Below are positions 8,849 to 18,680 of a DNA stretch of 64,000 nucleotides, piece by piece. Made by a program: the position numbers and the translations under genes. Source of the stretch: Haliea salexigens DSM 19537 (GTDB lineage Bacteria > Pseudomonadota > Gammaproteobacteria > Pseudomonadales > Halieaceae); NCBI RefSeq assembly GCF_000423125.1, contig NZ_AUHJ01000001.1, positions 496,001 to 560,000 of the forward strand, in the 5' to 3' direction. Numbering within the stretch: the stretch's first letter is position 1; every line of letters starts with the position of its first letter. The notes below the pieces were generated by a model, which saw only the letters and a list, made by a program, of their open reading frames with translations, was not told the origin of the DNA and did no database searches.

Positions 8849-9979
8849 TTAATCGCCCATGGGGGCGACACTGCTCAAAATAAGCTGCACCAGGCGTGTT
8901 TGCCGGGTGACACCGGTTTTGGAAAAAATGGCGCTCAGGTGCGACTTTCCTGTGTTGCGAGAAATGTGCTGCTGCCTGCAGGCTTCGTCCAGTGTGGCGC
9001 CGCCGGCGAGTAACAGACTCAGGGTAGCCTCGGCCCGCGTCAAGCCGAACAGCGTCATGAGCACATCGACCGGTGCCTCCCGCTGGTATTCCGGGTCCGA
9101 AACAAAAATCGCCACCGAGGGGTTGCGGCTGCCATCCGGCGCTGCCACGAGAGGCAGTGGTCGCATCAGGATGCCCGGTCCGGCACTGTTACCACTGTCG
9201 AGACGCAGGGCCTTCACCAGGCCGGGCTCTCCCCGGAGATGCGCCTGCATAACATCGTCCAGGCACTCCCGAAAAGCCTGCTGATCCGCGCGGTGTACCA
9301 GACGCAACTGCCCCTCGTGCTCCGTCAGCCAGCGCCCCTCCGCCAGTAGTCGCTGACCGGCCTGGTTGCTGTGGCGAATGCGCGCGCGCTGATCGAGGAT
9401 AAACGCGGCCAGCGCCATGCGGTCCACCGCCGCCGCAAACAGGGCGCGCTCACTCTCCACACGGGCAATGCGGGCGTGCAGGCGTATGGTCTGCTGGATA
9501 TGTGGCAGCAGGCAACGGCACAGCTCGCGCTCACGCGCGGCAAAATTATCCCGCCCCGCTACGCGGGCAAACCGCAAGCGCGCGGTATTGCCCAGCTCAT
9601 CACCGAGGTCTGCGCCCATAATGTGCCGGATGCCCGTGGGCTCCACATACTGACGGAAGTAGGCCGATTCGTAATAGTCCCCAGGCGGCACCAGGGCATC
9701 CACGGTGAACACCTCACCGGGGGGCAGGTTAACAAACGGATCCAGGGCAAAAAAACTTTCGTTGTAGGCGTTGACCGCATCAGGCGAAAGCACCACCGAA
9801 TTGATCACCAGCCCGGAATCCCCCTCCCGCGGGGCGCGCAGAATCAACGTGACATAGTCCGCAGCCAGCGCCTCACCCAGCAGGCGCAGAAACTCCTGCC
9901 AGGGCGGATCGGCCACCGGCCCGCGCGATAGCGCCAGCAGCAGTTCGTTCATCGGTGCCGAAATCAAATAGTCGCGCAT
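8849..9979 (-). CDS. LuxR-type transcriptional regulator
   Basis: The 376-residue protein has a C-terminal LuxR/NarL-type helix-turn-helix (about residues 305-370: LTRAEATLSLLLAGGATLDEA, then ISRNTGKSHLSAIFSKTGV) that reads as the usual four-helix GerE domain. The N-terminal 200 residues look like a PAS/GAF-like sensor fold rather than an autoinducer domain, with an arginine-rich helix around 160-185. There is no receiver Asp motif. It lies downstream of a luciferase-like oxidoreductase, an MFS transporter and an SDR, and may control them or respond to their substrate (inference). The start ATG has only a weak ribosome site, so a slightly later start is possible. Confidence 0.85.
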   Translation of the reverse strand: MRDYLISAPMNELLLALSRGPVADPPWQEFLRLLGEALAADYVTLILRAPREGDSGLVINSVVLSPDAVNAYNESFFALDPFVNLPPGEVFTVDALVPPGDYYESAYFRQYVEPTGIRHIMGADLGDELGNTARLRFARVAGRDNFAARERELCRCLLPHIQQTIRLHARIARVESERALFAAAVDRMALAAFILDQRARIRHSNQAGQRLLAEGRWLTEHEGQLRLVHRADQQAFRECLDDVMQAHLRGEPGLVKALRLDSGNSAGPGILMRPLPLVAAPDGSRNPSVAIFVSDPEYQREAPVDVLMTLFGLTRAEATLSLLLAGGATLDEACRQQHISRNTGKSHLSAIFSKTGVTRQTRLVQLILSSVAPMGD

Positions 9980-10050
9980 GCTAGGTACCGGCTGAGTATG
10001 GACAGATTGTCACGCCTGCAGCGGAGGTGGTCAAACTCCCTGCCAAAGCC

Positions 10051-11076
10051 TCACGCGGCGCGCAGCCGGGCGATCGCCCGCGCCGCCTGTGCGTCTTCGG
10101 CAGGGTCAGCGGGCATCGGGAACGTGATACTGTCAGCCAGCCCCGAATAGCGGTTGCGCAAGGTGTTTGCAATGTCTTCGTAGGGGCCGCGGGGCACGAA
10201 GACCTCAAGCATCTCATCAGTCACAACGGACGAGAGATCGTGCCAGCGACCCTCTCGGGTCAGGGCCTGCAACTGGGCACCGCGCTCCTGCCAGCCAAAC
10301 AAGTCCAGGCTGGGCCAGTACGCCGGCGTGGAGTAGAGAAAACCCAACAGACGCCGCTGTTGCTCCCACTGTGCAGCAACCGCCTCCTCATCCACGCCTG
10401 TGGCCACCAGCGGACCAAGAATGAGTCGCAGAGACTGCGCGTCGCGTCCGGCGCGGTCAAGGCCTTCCTGCAGACGCGGCAGGCACACCTCGCGAATATA
10501 CTCGGGCGGCGTGTTGGTGGGGTGCGTGATCATACCGTCGGCGACCCTGCCCACCATACGCGTCATGGCGGGGCCGACGGCCCCACAAAACACCGGAATA
10601 GACGGGTGCTCAATCGGCCCCGGGTTGAAGAATGGCTGCAGACGTGTGAAGCGGTAGTGCTCACCCTCGAAGCACAGGCGCGACCCATGCTGGAAGCTGT
10701 TGAAAATTGCCTTCAACGACTGCACATACTCACGCAGTTGCGGCACCGGCGACACCCAGCGCGCTGAGTACCGCTCTTCGATGTTCTGCTTGATTTGCGT
10801 GCCGAGGCCGAGTTCGAAGCGCCCGCCGGACAGGCGCTGCAAATCCCAGGAAGCCACGGCGACTGTCATCGGGCTGCGCGGGAAAGCAACCAGCACCGAG
10901 GTTCCCACACGTAACCGGCGCGTTGCCTGCAACGCCAGCGCCGCCAGCAACAAGCCATCATGGATCGCATCGGGCACCTGCAGGCCGTCAAAGCCCATCG
11001 CCTCCGCCCGGGCCGCATGTGCACCAATGTCCCAGGGACCCATGGATTCCGGCGTCGTTGCATAAACCTTGAACAT
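10051..11076 (-). CDS. LLM-class (luciferase-like) F420/flavin-dependent oxidoreductase
   Basis: This 341-residue TIM-barrel enzyme of the bacterial luciferase family contains GPWDIGAHAARAEAMGFDGL near the N-terminus, RLRVGTSVLVAFPRSPM, RFELGLGTQIK and FCGAVGPAMTRMVGRVADGMI. These are typical of the LLM-class proteins first named in F420-using actinobacteria, which also occur in marine Proteobacteria. Whether this one uses F420 or FMN cannot be told. It is 72 nt upstream of the LuxR gene and 194 nt downstream of the MFS gene, all on the same strand. It probably oxidises or reduces a hydrophobic catabolic substrate (inference). Confidence 0.85.
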   Translation of the reverse strand: MFKVYATTPESMGPWDIGAHAARAEAMGFDGLQVPDAIHDGLLLAALALQATRRLRVGTSVLVAFPRSPMTVAVASWDLQRLSGGRFELGLGTQIKQNIEERYSARWVSPVPQLREYVQSLKAIFNSFQHGSRLCFEGEHYRFTRLQPFFNPGPIEHPSIPVFCGAVGPAMTRMVGRVADGMITHPTNTPPEYIREVCLPRLQEGLDRAGRDAQSLRLILGPLVATGVDEEAVAAQWEQQRRLLGFLYSTPAYWPSLDLFGWQERGAQLQALTREGRWHDLSSVVTDEMLEVFVPRGPYEDIANTLRNRYSGLADSITFPMPADPAEDAQAARAIARLRAA

Positions 11077-11101
11077 GTATTGCCTCCCACGTTTACAGCG
11101 G

Positions 11102-11270
11102 CCAACCGAAAAATACTACCCCGACACCAACGCCGCGGCGAGATCAGTCATACGACGGCGTGCTGGTCGAATCCACGGTGGCGCTGAAGTGGCGTGACAA
11201 AGGCGATATCCGTGACCCAGAGGTACACCGCAAGCTGGTCGCCGACGGGGACTTTAAACAGAACGCGCCA
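11102..11270 (+). pseudogene. Possible remnant of a plus-strand gene between the LLM and MFS genes
   Basis: Two adjacent plus-strand frames read like protein with normal codon choice: one around 11108-11146 (EKYYPDTNAAARS) and another from about 11151 (YDGVLVESTVALKWRDKG, then DIRDPEVHRKLVADGDFKQN), offset by one frame. This would fit the 3' end of a decayed or frameshifted gene. There is no start codon context and I cannot name a family. Chance is a real alternative in GC-rich DNA, hence the low confidence. Confidence 0.25.
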
Positions 11271-12476
11271 TCAAGCCTCTCGGGGCAAGCGTATGAACGG
11301 CAGCAGCACCAACCCCAGCAGCAGCGCGCCAATGAAACCGACAAACGCCGCACCGTAGCTGCCGCTGGTGTCATAGATCAGCCCCGCCAACGGTGGACCA
11401 ATCAACGTAAGTGGCATGATCACCGGGTTCATGAGCCCCATGACCCGACCGTAGTTGGCCGCACCGAACAGCACCGCCAGCAGTGACCCCCAGACCGGCA
11501 GCATGCCGCCGGCAGCGAGACCAAGGCTCGCACTGCCAATGACCAGGCCGGCATAGGTTTCACTCACCAGATAACAGGACACACCCGACAGCACTAACAC
11601 CATAGACGCCGCCAATGCGGCACGCAGGTCAAGGCGATCCGCGATAGCGCCAAAACTGAGCTTGCCGACAATGCCCGCCAAAGCGATCACCGAGACGAGA
11701 AATGCGGCGCGCTCAGCCGGGGCTCCAACGCCCAGAGCAAAGGGGACGAGGTTTGCCAACAGCGCTGAATACACGCCAAAAAGGAGGCCCATCGCCATTG
11801 CCACCAGCCAGAAATTACGGTCGCGCAGCAACGCAGAAGTCGACAGCGGCGGCGGCACAAACGCCGGCCCCGAGGGTGGTGCATCGCCATCCGGATGCAA
11901 GCCGCGGTCTGCCGGACGGTTAGCCACCAGCCACACGGCGGGCAGTGTGACCAGCAGCGTACCCACGCCGAGAATGCGCAGCGCATTGCGCCACTCATAA
12001 CTGTCAATCAGCCACTGCACCAGCGGCGGGAACACAAAACCCCCCACCGATGTACCGACTGCGGCCACGCCGAGTGCAATTCCGCGACGGCGCGAAAACC
12101 AGCGGGCGAGCAGGGTTGAGGTTGTCAGCGGGCCGAGCAGGTTGATGCCCAGGACCATCAACCCGGCATAGACCAGGGGCACCTGCCAGCTGGCCGTGGT
12201 CACTGAAAGCAGTACATACCCCAGCGCCAGACCCAGCGCACCCAGCAACATCATGCCGCGCAGTGAGCCGCGGTCTATCAGCCCGCCGAGGAACGGCGAA
12301 ATCAAGCCTCCGGCCAACGTCATGCCCGTCATGCCGAGCATCATGGTCATACGGCTGGCATTGAAAGCCTCCCCCAGCGGTACCGCCACCACGCTGTAGG
12401 AATACATGATGCTGCCATTGCTGACCATCAATACCAGAAAGGCAACACCGACCAGCCACCAACCGTAGAACATCAT
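11271..12476 (-). CDS. MFS transporter
   Basis: The protein has 401 residues from the ATG at 12476, preceded by a GGAG 5 nt away and placed just after the SDR stop; the open frame extends further up but would overlap the SDR. It has twelve predicted membrane helices starting at MFYGWWLVGVAFLVLM, with the MFS loop 2-3 region (GGLIDRGSLRGMM) and a loop 8-9 equivalent (GAIADRLDLRAAL). The sequence resembles the oxalate/formate or monocarboxylate antiporter branch (OFA/MCT). Downstream of an SDR and upstream of an LLM oxidoreductase, it probably imports or exports their carboxylate substrate (inference). Confidence 0.88.
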   Translation of the reverse strand: MMFYGWWLVGVAFLVLMVSNGSIMYSYSVVAVPLGEAFNASRMTMMLGMTGMTLAGGLISPFLGGLIDRGSLRGMMLLGALGLALGYVLLSVTTASWQVPLVYAGLMVLGINLLGPLTTSTLLARWFSRRRGIALGVAAVGTSVGGFVFPPLVQWLIDSYEWRNALRILGVGTLLVTLPAVWLVANRPADRGLHPDGDAPPSGPAFVPPPLSTSALLRDRNFWLVAMAMGLLFGVYSALLANLVPFALGVGAPAERAAFLVSVIALAGIVGKLSFGAIADRLDLRAALAASMVLVLSGVSCYLVSETYAGLVIGSASLGLAAGGMLPVWGSLLAVLFGAANYGRVMGLMNPVIMPLTLIGPPLAGLIYDTSGSYGAAFVGFIGALLLGLVLLPFIRLPREA

Positions 12477-12486
12477 TGCGCTCCGC

Positions 12487-13278
12487 TTACAGGGGCATGT
12501 ACTCGCCGCCATTGACGTCGAGCGCAGCACCGGTCACCACACGCGCATAGTCGGACCCGAGAAACACGGCGGCCTTGGCACAGTCGCCATCGTCCGGAAT
12601 ATGGCCCAGCGGAATACTGCGCGTGACCTCGGCCATGAGCTCTTCCTTGCTGCGGCCTGAAGCCTGGGATTGCCAGTCGAAATAGCCCTCTACCGCCGGG
12701 CCCCACATCCAGCCCATATGGCAGCTGTTGACGCGAATATTGTCGCCACCCAGCTCCAGGGCGAGGTGCTTGGTTGCCGCGCGCAACGCGGACTTGGACG
12801 CACCGTAGCCCCCCTGGGTGGCCAGCGGCTTGTGCTCCACCATGGTCGCAATCATGACGATGGCGCCACCACCGCCGGTACGCATATGGGGAATACAGGC
12901 CTGGGTCAGTTGCATGGTGCCAAAGAAATTCACCTCCATACTGCGCCGCCAGCCATTCAGGTCAGCCTCGGCGATCGGTTCAAAGCTGCCCGGGTCGTAG
13001 GCGCTATTGAACAGGACATCAATACGCCCAAATGCCTCTACGGTGGCATCAGCCAGCGCCTTGCACTGCGCCTCATCGGCAATATCCGTCACAACCTTGA
13101 GTACTTGGGTATTCAGGCCCAGCGCCTGAATCTCGGCTTCAGCGGTATCCAGTTTCGCCGGCGTGCGCGCCGCCAGCACCACAGCACTGGCGCCCTCCCG
13201 GGCCGCCAGGGTGGACAATTCCTGACCCAACCCGGGGCCAATTCCTGAGACGATAACGACCTTGTCTTGCAGCAGCAT
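12487..13278 (-). CDS. SDR family oxidoreductase
   Basis: This 263-residue classical short-chain dehydrogenase has the cofactor loop VSGIGPGLGQEL (about 10-21), an NSAYDP segment in place of NNAG, IVMIATM with the catalytic-region Ser substituted, and YGASKSAL (Tyr-X3-Lys) near residue 158. The glycine motif is an unusual GIGPGLG rather than TGxxxGxG. AGAGGGAAAG precedes the ATG. It heads a minus-strand series (SDR, MFS, LLM, LuxR) and probably oxidises or reduces an alcohol/ketone of the same pathway. The substrate is unknown. Confidence 0.88.
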   Translation of the reverse strand: MLLQDKVVIVSGIGPGLGQELSTLAAREGASAVVLAARTPAKLDTAEAEIQALGLNTQVLKVVTDIADEAQCKALADATVEAFGRIDVLFNSAYDPGSFEPIAEADLNGWRRSMEVNFFGTMQLTQACIPHMRTGGGGAIVMIATMVEHKPLATQGGYGASKSALRAATKHLALELGGDNIRVNSCHMGWMWGPAVEGYFDWQSQASGRSKEELMAEVTRSIPLGHIPDDGDCAKAAVFLGSDYARVVTGAALDVNGGEYMPL

Positions 13279-13422
13279 GAGACTTTCCCTCTGTTGTTAT
13301 ATGACGACGCGCTTTCCGCAGCCGCACCATTCTGGCAGGCATGAGGGGCAGAGCAAACGAAACCGGTTAGAGACTCCCGGGCAGTGCAGCAGTTCGAACC
13401 GGGCCCCGCCGCTACCCCTTGG

Positions 13423-16400
13423 TCACGCGTATTGCAATGCAACCTGCGTCTGGCCGACGCAGTCACGCAGCTGCTGCAGGAGCTCATCGCTGGGGGTGAC
13501 CGCCCAACGCTCGCCCAGCCGGATGCGCGCGCGACCGGCCGGCTGCTGGTACCACAAGGATACCGGGCAACGTCCACCTCCCGCGGCGCCGAGAGCCTGC
13601 GCCAAGCGGTCGGCAAGCGCATCGTCAAGGCTGGCCTGTGTCACCTCAATGGTCAGTTCGGCCGCGTGAGATTCGCGGATCGATTGCAGGCTATGCACAT
13701 CCCGCGCACGCACCGACAATCCGCCTGAATAATCATCGTGGGCCACACTGCCTTCAACAATGACAATCTGGTCCTTCACCAACAGATCGCGCTTTTCACT
13801 CAATGTTTCCGGGTAGACGGTAACCTCGATGCGCGCGCTGCGGTCGTCCAACTGCAGAATCGCCATGGTGTCACCACGCTTGGTTTTCATCGTGCGGCTG
13901 GCCACGATGAGGCCGGCGAGCATCTGGTTACCCTGCTTGTCGGCGCGCAAATCACCAATCAGCGTAGGCGCGAAACGCTTCAACTCTTCGGCGTACTCAT
14001 CAATAGGGTGACCGGTAACGTACAGTCCCAGAGTGTCTTTCTCGCCACTGAGTCGCTCGCGCGCAGACCAGGGGCGCGCGGAGCGAAACGCCGCGTACAC
14101 ATCGCCCGCCTCTTGGGACGCATCCGACACCACCTCGCCAAACAGGTCTGCAATGCCACATTCACGGTTGTTCGCGCTTTGCTCTGCTGTTTTCAAGGCG
14201 TCGTCCAGTGCCGCCAGCAGCACCCAGCGGTCGGTGTTCAGGCGATCGAATGCACCGGCACGAATCAGCGCCTCAATCGCCCGCCGATTGACCTTGCGCG
14301 GATCAGTGCGAGCACAGAAATCGAACAGGTCGCGAAACGGGCCGCCCTCGTCGCGCGCGCGCAGCAGGTTTTCCACCGGGCCCTCGCCGAGCCCCTTGAT
14401 CGCACCGAGGCCGTAGATGATCGCGTTTTGCGCATCGACGGTGAACATGTACTGCCCTTCGTTGACGTCCGGCAGCCGCAGCGCCAGCTGCATGGCGCGG
14501 CATTCCTCGACAAACACCACGATCTTGTCGGTGTTCTGCAGTTCCGAACTCATCACCGCCGCCATGAAATGCGCCGGGTAATGGGTTTTCAGCCAGGCTG
14601 TCTGGTAGGAGACCAGGGCATAGGCAGCGGAGTGCGATTTGTTGAAGCCATAGCCGGCAAATTTTTCCACCAGGTCAAAAATGCGGATTGCGAGTTCGCC
14701 ATCGATGCCCTTGCTGCGGGCACCCTCCTCAAACACCGCGCGCTGTTTGGCCATTTCCTCGGGTTTTTTCTTGCCCATTGCGCGACGCAGCAGGTCGGCC
14801 TCGCCCAGGCTGTAACCCGCCAGCTCCTGGGCGATCTGCATGACCTGCTCCTGGTAGAGAATAATGCCGTAGGTCGGCTCCAGAATGGGCCTGAGCAGCA
14901 AATGCTGGTACTCACGGTCCGGGTAGGAGATTTTCTCGCGGCCGTGTTTGCGGTTGATGAAGTTATCCACCATGCCCGACTGCAGCGGGCCCGGCCGGAA
15001 CAGGGCCACCAGGGCGATGATGTCTTCAAAGCAGTCCGGCTTCAGGCGTTTGATCAGATCTTTCATACCGCGGGATTCCAACTGGAATACCGCGGTAGTT
15101 TCCGCCGCCTGTAGCAACCTGAAGCTCGCTGCATCGTCCAGCGGGATCGCGCTGATATCCAGCACAGCTTCACCCTGCTGTGCGCGCACGGCGTTGATCA
15201 TGTGCACAGCCCAGTCGATGATCGTCAGGGTACGCAGGCCGAGAAAGTCGAACTTGACCAGCCCGGCGTCTTCCACGTCGCCTTTGTCGTACTGGGTTAC
15301 CAGGCCACCACCTGCTTCATCGCAGTACAGCGGCGAGAAATCCGTCAAGCGGGAAGGCGCTATCACCACGCCGCCGGCGTGCTTGCCCACGTTGCGCGTA
15401 ATGCCTTCCAGTTGCACCGCCATGTCCCAGATTTCCAGTGCCTGGTTATCCTCGGCGAGAAAGTCGCGCAGCACTTCCTCCTGTTCCAGGGCTTTTTCCA
15501 GCGTCATGCCCACTTCAAACGGGATCATCTTGGACAGCTTGTCACCCAGGCTGTAGGGCTTGTTCTGCACCCGGGCGACGTCGCGCACCACGGCCTTCGC
15601 CGCCATAGTGCCAAAGGTAATGATCTGGGAGACGGCTTCCCGGCCGTAGGTATCGGCGACATAGTCAATCACCCGGTCGCGCCGATCCATGCAGAAGTCG
15701 ACATCGAAGTCGGGCATGGACACCCGCTCCGGGTTGAGAAAGCGTTCGAACAGCAGGTCGTACTGCAGCGGATCGAGGTCGGTGATCTCCAGCGCGTAGG
15801 CCACCAGCGAGCCGGCACCGGAGCCACGGCCAGGCCCCACGGGAATATCGTGCTGTTTGGCCCAGCGAATGAAGTCCATCACGATCAGGAAGTAGCCGGG
15901 GAAACCCATCTGGATGATGGTATCCAGCTCGAAATCGAGCCGCGCACGATATTCCACCTGCCGCTCGTGGAAGCTGTCGCTCGACGGGTCGAAAAGACGC
16001 ACCAGGCGCTGGTCCAGCCCCTCGTGAGACAACTGGCGAAAATAGGCATCCATGGTCAGACCGGCGGGCACCGGATAGTCCGGGAGGTAGGGCTTGCCCA
16101 ATTCCAGCACCAGGTTGCAGCGCCGGGCTATCTCCACGGAGTTCTGCAAGGCCTCCGGTATGTCGGCAAACAGCTCTGCCATTTCCGCCGGTGAGCGCAG
16201 GTACTGCTGGTCGGTGTAGGCGCGCACGCGCCGCGGATCATCGAGGGTGCGCCCCTCGCGGATGGAAACACGCGCCTCGTGCGCCTCGAATTCGCTGGCG
16301 TCAAGAAAACGCACATCGTTGGTGGCCACAACCGGGCAGGCGAGGCGCCCGGCAAGGTCGACGGCCGCATGCAGGTGCGACTCATCACCTTCACGCCCGG

Positions 16401-16911
16401 TGCGATGCAGCTCCAGGTAAAACCGACCCGGGTACAGCGTCATCCAGTGGGCCGCACGCGCCTCGGCCTGCGCTGCCCGACCGGCCAGCAGTGCCTGGCC
16501 CACGTCCCCTGCCGCACCGCAGGACAGGGCAATAATCCCCTCGCTGCGTTCCGCCAGCCAGGCTTTATGCACATAGGGCTCGCCGAGGTACTGGCCTTCA
16601 GTATAGGCGCGGGAAATCAGCACCGTGAGGTTGCGGTAACCCGCATCGTTCATCGCCAGCAGGCACAGCGGGTAGGCGCGCTCCGGGTCATCCTCGTCGA
16701 GAACACGCAGGTCCACGCCAAAAATCGGCTTTATACCCGCGCCCAGCGCCGCCTTGTACACCTTCACCAGCGCGTAGAAATTGCAGCAGTCGGTCACTGC
16801 CACCGCAGCCATGCCCAGTGTCGCCACGCGCTCGACAAGCGGCTTGACACGGACCATGCCGTCAACCAGGGAGTATTCAGTGTGCAGCCGGAGATGTACG
16901 AAATCGCTCAT
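13423..16911 (-). CDS. dnaE: DNA polymerase III subunit alpha
   Basis: The 1162-residue product is the replicative polymerase catalytic subunit, the usual length for DnaE1. The N-terminal PHP domain starts FVHLRLHTEYSLVDG. GRGSGAGSLVAYALEITDLDP and PDFDVDFCMDRRDRVIDYV (about residue 400) carry the palm aspartates. The middle holds ITRNVGKHAGGVVI and GYGFNKSHSAAYALVSYQTAW, and the C-terminal part has an OB domain and the tau-binding tail. It follows rnhB by 9 nt at the end of the envelope/lipid A block, the classic gammaproteobacterial position. No accA follows; instead an SDR gene lies 144 bp downstream. Confidence 0.98.
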   Translation of the reverse strand: MSDFVHLRLHTEYSLVDGMVRVKPLVERVATLGMAAVAVTDCCNFYALVKVYKAALGAGIKPIFGVDLRVLDEDDPERAYPLCLLAMNDAGYRNLTVLISRAYTEGQYLGEPYVHKAWLAERSEGIIALSCGAAGDVGQALLAGRAAQAEARAAHWMTLYPGRFYLELHRTGREGDESHLHAAVDLAGRLACPVVATNDVRFLDASEFEAHEARVSIREGRTLDDPRRVRAYTDQQYLRSPAEMAELFADIPEALQNSVEIARRCNLVLELGKPYLPDYPVPAGLTMDAYFRQLSHEGLDQRLVRLFDPSSDSFHERQVEYRARLDFELDTIIQMGFPGYFLIVMDFIRWAKQHDIPVGPGRGSGAGSLVAYALEITDLDPLQYDLLFERFLNPERVSMPDFDVDFCMDRRDRVIDYVADTYGREAVSQIITFGTMAAKAVVRDVARVQNKPYSLGDKLSKMIPFEVGMTLEKALEQEEVLRDFLAEDNQALEIWDMAVQLEGITRNVGKHAGGVVIAPSRLTDFSPLYCDEAGGGLVTQYDKGDVEDAGLVKFDFLGLRTLTIIDWAVHMINAVRAQQGEAVLDISAIPLDDAASFRLLQAAETTAVFQLESRGMKDLIKRLKPDCFEDIIALVALFRPGPLQSGMVDNFINRKHGREKISYPDREYQHLLLRPILEPTYGIILYQEQVMQIAQELAGYSLGEADLLRRAMGKKKPEEMAKQRAVFEEGARSKGIDGELAIRIFDLVEKFAGYGFNKSHSAAYALVSYQTAWLKTHYPAHFMAAVMSSELQNTDKIVVFVEECRAMQLALRLPDVNEGQYMFTVDAQNAIIYGLGAIKGLGEGPVENLLRARDEGGPFRDLFDFCARTDPRKVNRRAIEALIRAGAFDRLNTDRWVLLAALDDALKTAEQSANNRECGIADLFGEVVSDASQEAGDVYAAFRSARPWSARERLSGEKDTLGLYVTGHPIDEYAEELKRFAPTLIGDLRADKQGNQMLAGLIVASRTMKTKRGDTMAILQLDDRSARIEVTVYPETLSEKRDLLVKDQIVIVEGSVAHDDYSGGLSVRARDVHSLQSIRESHAAELTIEVTQASLDDALADRLAQALGAAGGGRCPVSLWYQQPAGRARIRLGERWAVTPSDELLQQLRDCVGQTQVALQYA

Positions 16912-16920
16912 GGGGCAAGT

Positions 16921-17529
16921 TTACCCCCGGTGCGTCTCCGGCAACAGGTTTTTGACCGGCGCGAAGCTGCGGCGGTGCACCGGAGACACCCCCAGCTGCC
17001 GCAATGCCTGCAAATGCTGCGCTGTGGGGTAGCCTTTGTGGCTGGCGAAGCCGTAGCCCGGATAGCACCTGTCGAGTTCCGCGAGCTCGGCATCCCGCTG
17101 CACCTTGGCCAGGATCGAGGCCGCGGCAATTGCCGCGACACTATCGTCACCGCCGATCACGGCCTGGGCCGGATAGGACCAGACTGGCAGACGGTTGCCA
17201 TCAACCAGTACACCCACGGGCTGGGGCTGCAGCGCTTCGACCGCGCGGCGCATGGCCAGCAGGGACGCCTGCAGCACGTTCAGACTGTCGATTTCGGCCA
17301 CTGACGCTCGCCCAATCGCCCAGGCCACGGCCTGTTCGCGGATCTGCACGGCCAGGATTTCCCGACGCTTCGCACTCAGCTTTTTGGAGTCACGCAGGCC
17401 GGCCACGGGATTGGCCGGGTCGAGAATCACTGCCGCTGCGACCACGTCGCCCGCCAGTGGCCCGCGGCCAACTTCGTCAACACCGGCCACGCCGGGGGTA
17501 TTCGGGTCTATACCCGGCAGATCGGTCAT
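16921..17529 (-). CDS. rnhB: Ribonuclease HII
   Basis: The 202-residue enzyme removes RNA from RNA-DNA hybrids and misincorporated ribonucleotides. The start is the ATG at 17529, overlapping the lpxB stop as ATGA; the upstream open frame is lpxB read out of frame. [15 protein letters not shown] (about residues 16-30) gives the active-site Asp18-Glu19. A later VDGNRLP segment supplies another metal-ligand Asp, and [13 protein letters not shown] is a family motif. The lpxB-rnhB-dnaE order is standard. Confidence 0.97.
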   Translation of the reverse strand: MTDLPGIDPNTPGVAGVDEVGRGPLAGDVVAAAVILDPANPVAGLRDSKKLSAKRREILAVQIREQAVAWAIGRASVAEIDSLNVLQASLLAMRRAVEALQPQPVGVLVDGNRLPVWSYPAQAVIGGDDSVAAIAAASILAKVQRDAELAELDRCYPGYGFASHKGYPTAQHLQALRQLGVSPVHRRSFAPVKNLLPETHRG

Positions 17530-18680
17530 CGTGCGCGGTCGCTCAGCAGAGCCTCTATCGCATCCGCGCAGCGTTCGCCGAAACCGAGCGCCAGAGACTG
17601 ATGGATGGCGGCGAACGCCTGGCGTTGCTCGGCGGCGACCTTGGCGTTGTACAGCAGCGGCTGCACGGCCGCCACCAGGCCCGACGGCGTTGCATCCGCC
17701 TGGATAAGCTCTGGCACCAGCGCCCGCCCTGCGAGAATATTGGGCAAGGCGGCAAAGGGAATGCGCACCAGCCGCGACACCAGCGCCCAACTCAGGGGCG
17801 CCATGCGGTAGGCGACGGCCATCGGCCGCTGTACCAGCAGGGCCTCCAGCGTGGCCGTCCCAGAGGCCAGCAACACCGCGTCCGCCGCTGCCATAACGTC
17901 CCGGGAGCGCCCCTGCACCAGCGTGAGTGGGAGATTTGGCGCCTGTTGCAACAAGCTGGCAATCTGCGCCTCGCGCTCTACATTGGCTGCCGGCAGGGCA
18001 AAGCGCAGCTCCGGGTCCGCCGCCGCCAGGCGCCGCGCCACCTCGAGAAACAGCGGCGTCAACGCGGCCACCTCGCCACTGCGGCTGCCCGGCAGCAGGG
18101 CCAGCAGGCGTCCCTCCTCTGCCAGCCCCAGCGCGCGCCGGGCGTGCTCCCGTTCGGTGAATAACGGAATCTCGTCCGCCAGCGGATGGCCAACAAAGTC
18201 AGCGCCGATACCGTGCTGGTGGTAAATAGCGGTTTCAAAGGGAAACAGGCACAACATGCGGTCCACCGCCCGGCGAATGGTGCGGATACGCCCCTGCCGC
18301 CACGCCCATACCGAAGGGCTGACCAGATGCACCGTTTTTATACCAGCGCGGCGCAGCCTGGCCTCCAGACGCAGGCAGAAATCGGGAGAATCGATGCCGA
18401 TGAAAACGTCCGGGGGATTGGCCAGGAAGTGCTGATAGACACTGCGTCGAATGCGCAGCAATTCCGGCAGACGCTTGAGGGGCTCAACGAAACCCATGAC
18501 CGAGAGGCGGTCCATCGGGAACAGGCTGTGCAGACCCTGCGCCTGCATCAACGGCCCGCCGATACCCTCAACCTGTAAATCCGGGTAACGACGCCGCAGG
18601 GCTGAGAGAAGACGTGAGCCCAGGATATCGCCGGACGCCTCGCCAGCGAGTATGCCAACGCGCAGGCGACTGCCCGCCAC
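17526..18680 (-). CDS. lpxB: Lipid-A-disaccharide synthase
   Basis: The 384-residue GT19 glycosyltransferase joins UDP-2,3-diacylglucosamine and lipid X to make the lipid A disaccharide at the inner membrane. The N-terminus [46 protein letters not shown] and the C-terminal [13 protein letters not shown] are all family hallmarks. The start is GTG at 18680, sharing one base with the lpxA stop (TAGTG). The end overlaps the rnhB start by 4 nt. Full length. Confidence 0.98.
   Translation of the reverse strand: MAGSRLRVGILAGEASGDILGSRLLSALRRRYPDLQVEGIGGPLMQAQGLHSLFPMDRLSVMGFVEPLKRLPELLRIRRSVYQHFLANPPDVFIGIDSPDFCLRLEARLRRAGIKTVHLVSPSVWAWRQGRIRTIRRAVDRMLCLFPFETAIYHQHGIGADFVGHPLADEIPLFTEREHARRALGLAEEGRLLALLPGSRSGEVAALTPLFLEVARRLAAADPELRFALPAANVEREAQIASLLQQAPNLPLTLVQGRSRDVMAAADAVLLASGTATLEALLVQRPMAVAYRMAPLSWALVSRLVRIPFAALPNILAGRALVPELIQADATPSGLVAAVQPLLYNAKVAAEQRQAFAAIHQSLALGFGERCADAIEALLSDRAR

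Noticed and set aside
13279-13422. GTTCGAA motif suggestive of a tRNA T-loop
   Set aside because: On neither strand do the flanking bases form a T-stem, and no acceptor stem or anticodon arm can be drawn.
13738-15114. A 458-codon open frame on the plus strand
   Set aside because: It lies wholly antisense to dnaE and has no ribosome site or family features. Long antisense frames are expected in GC-rich coding DNA.
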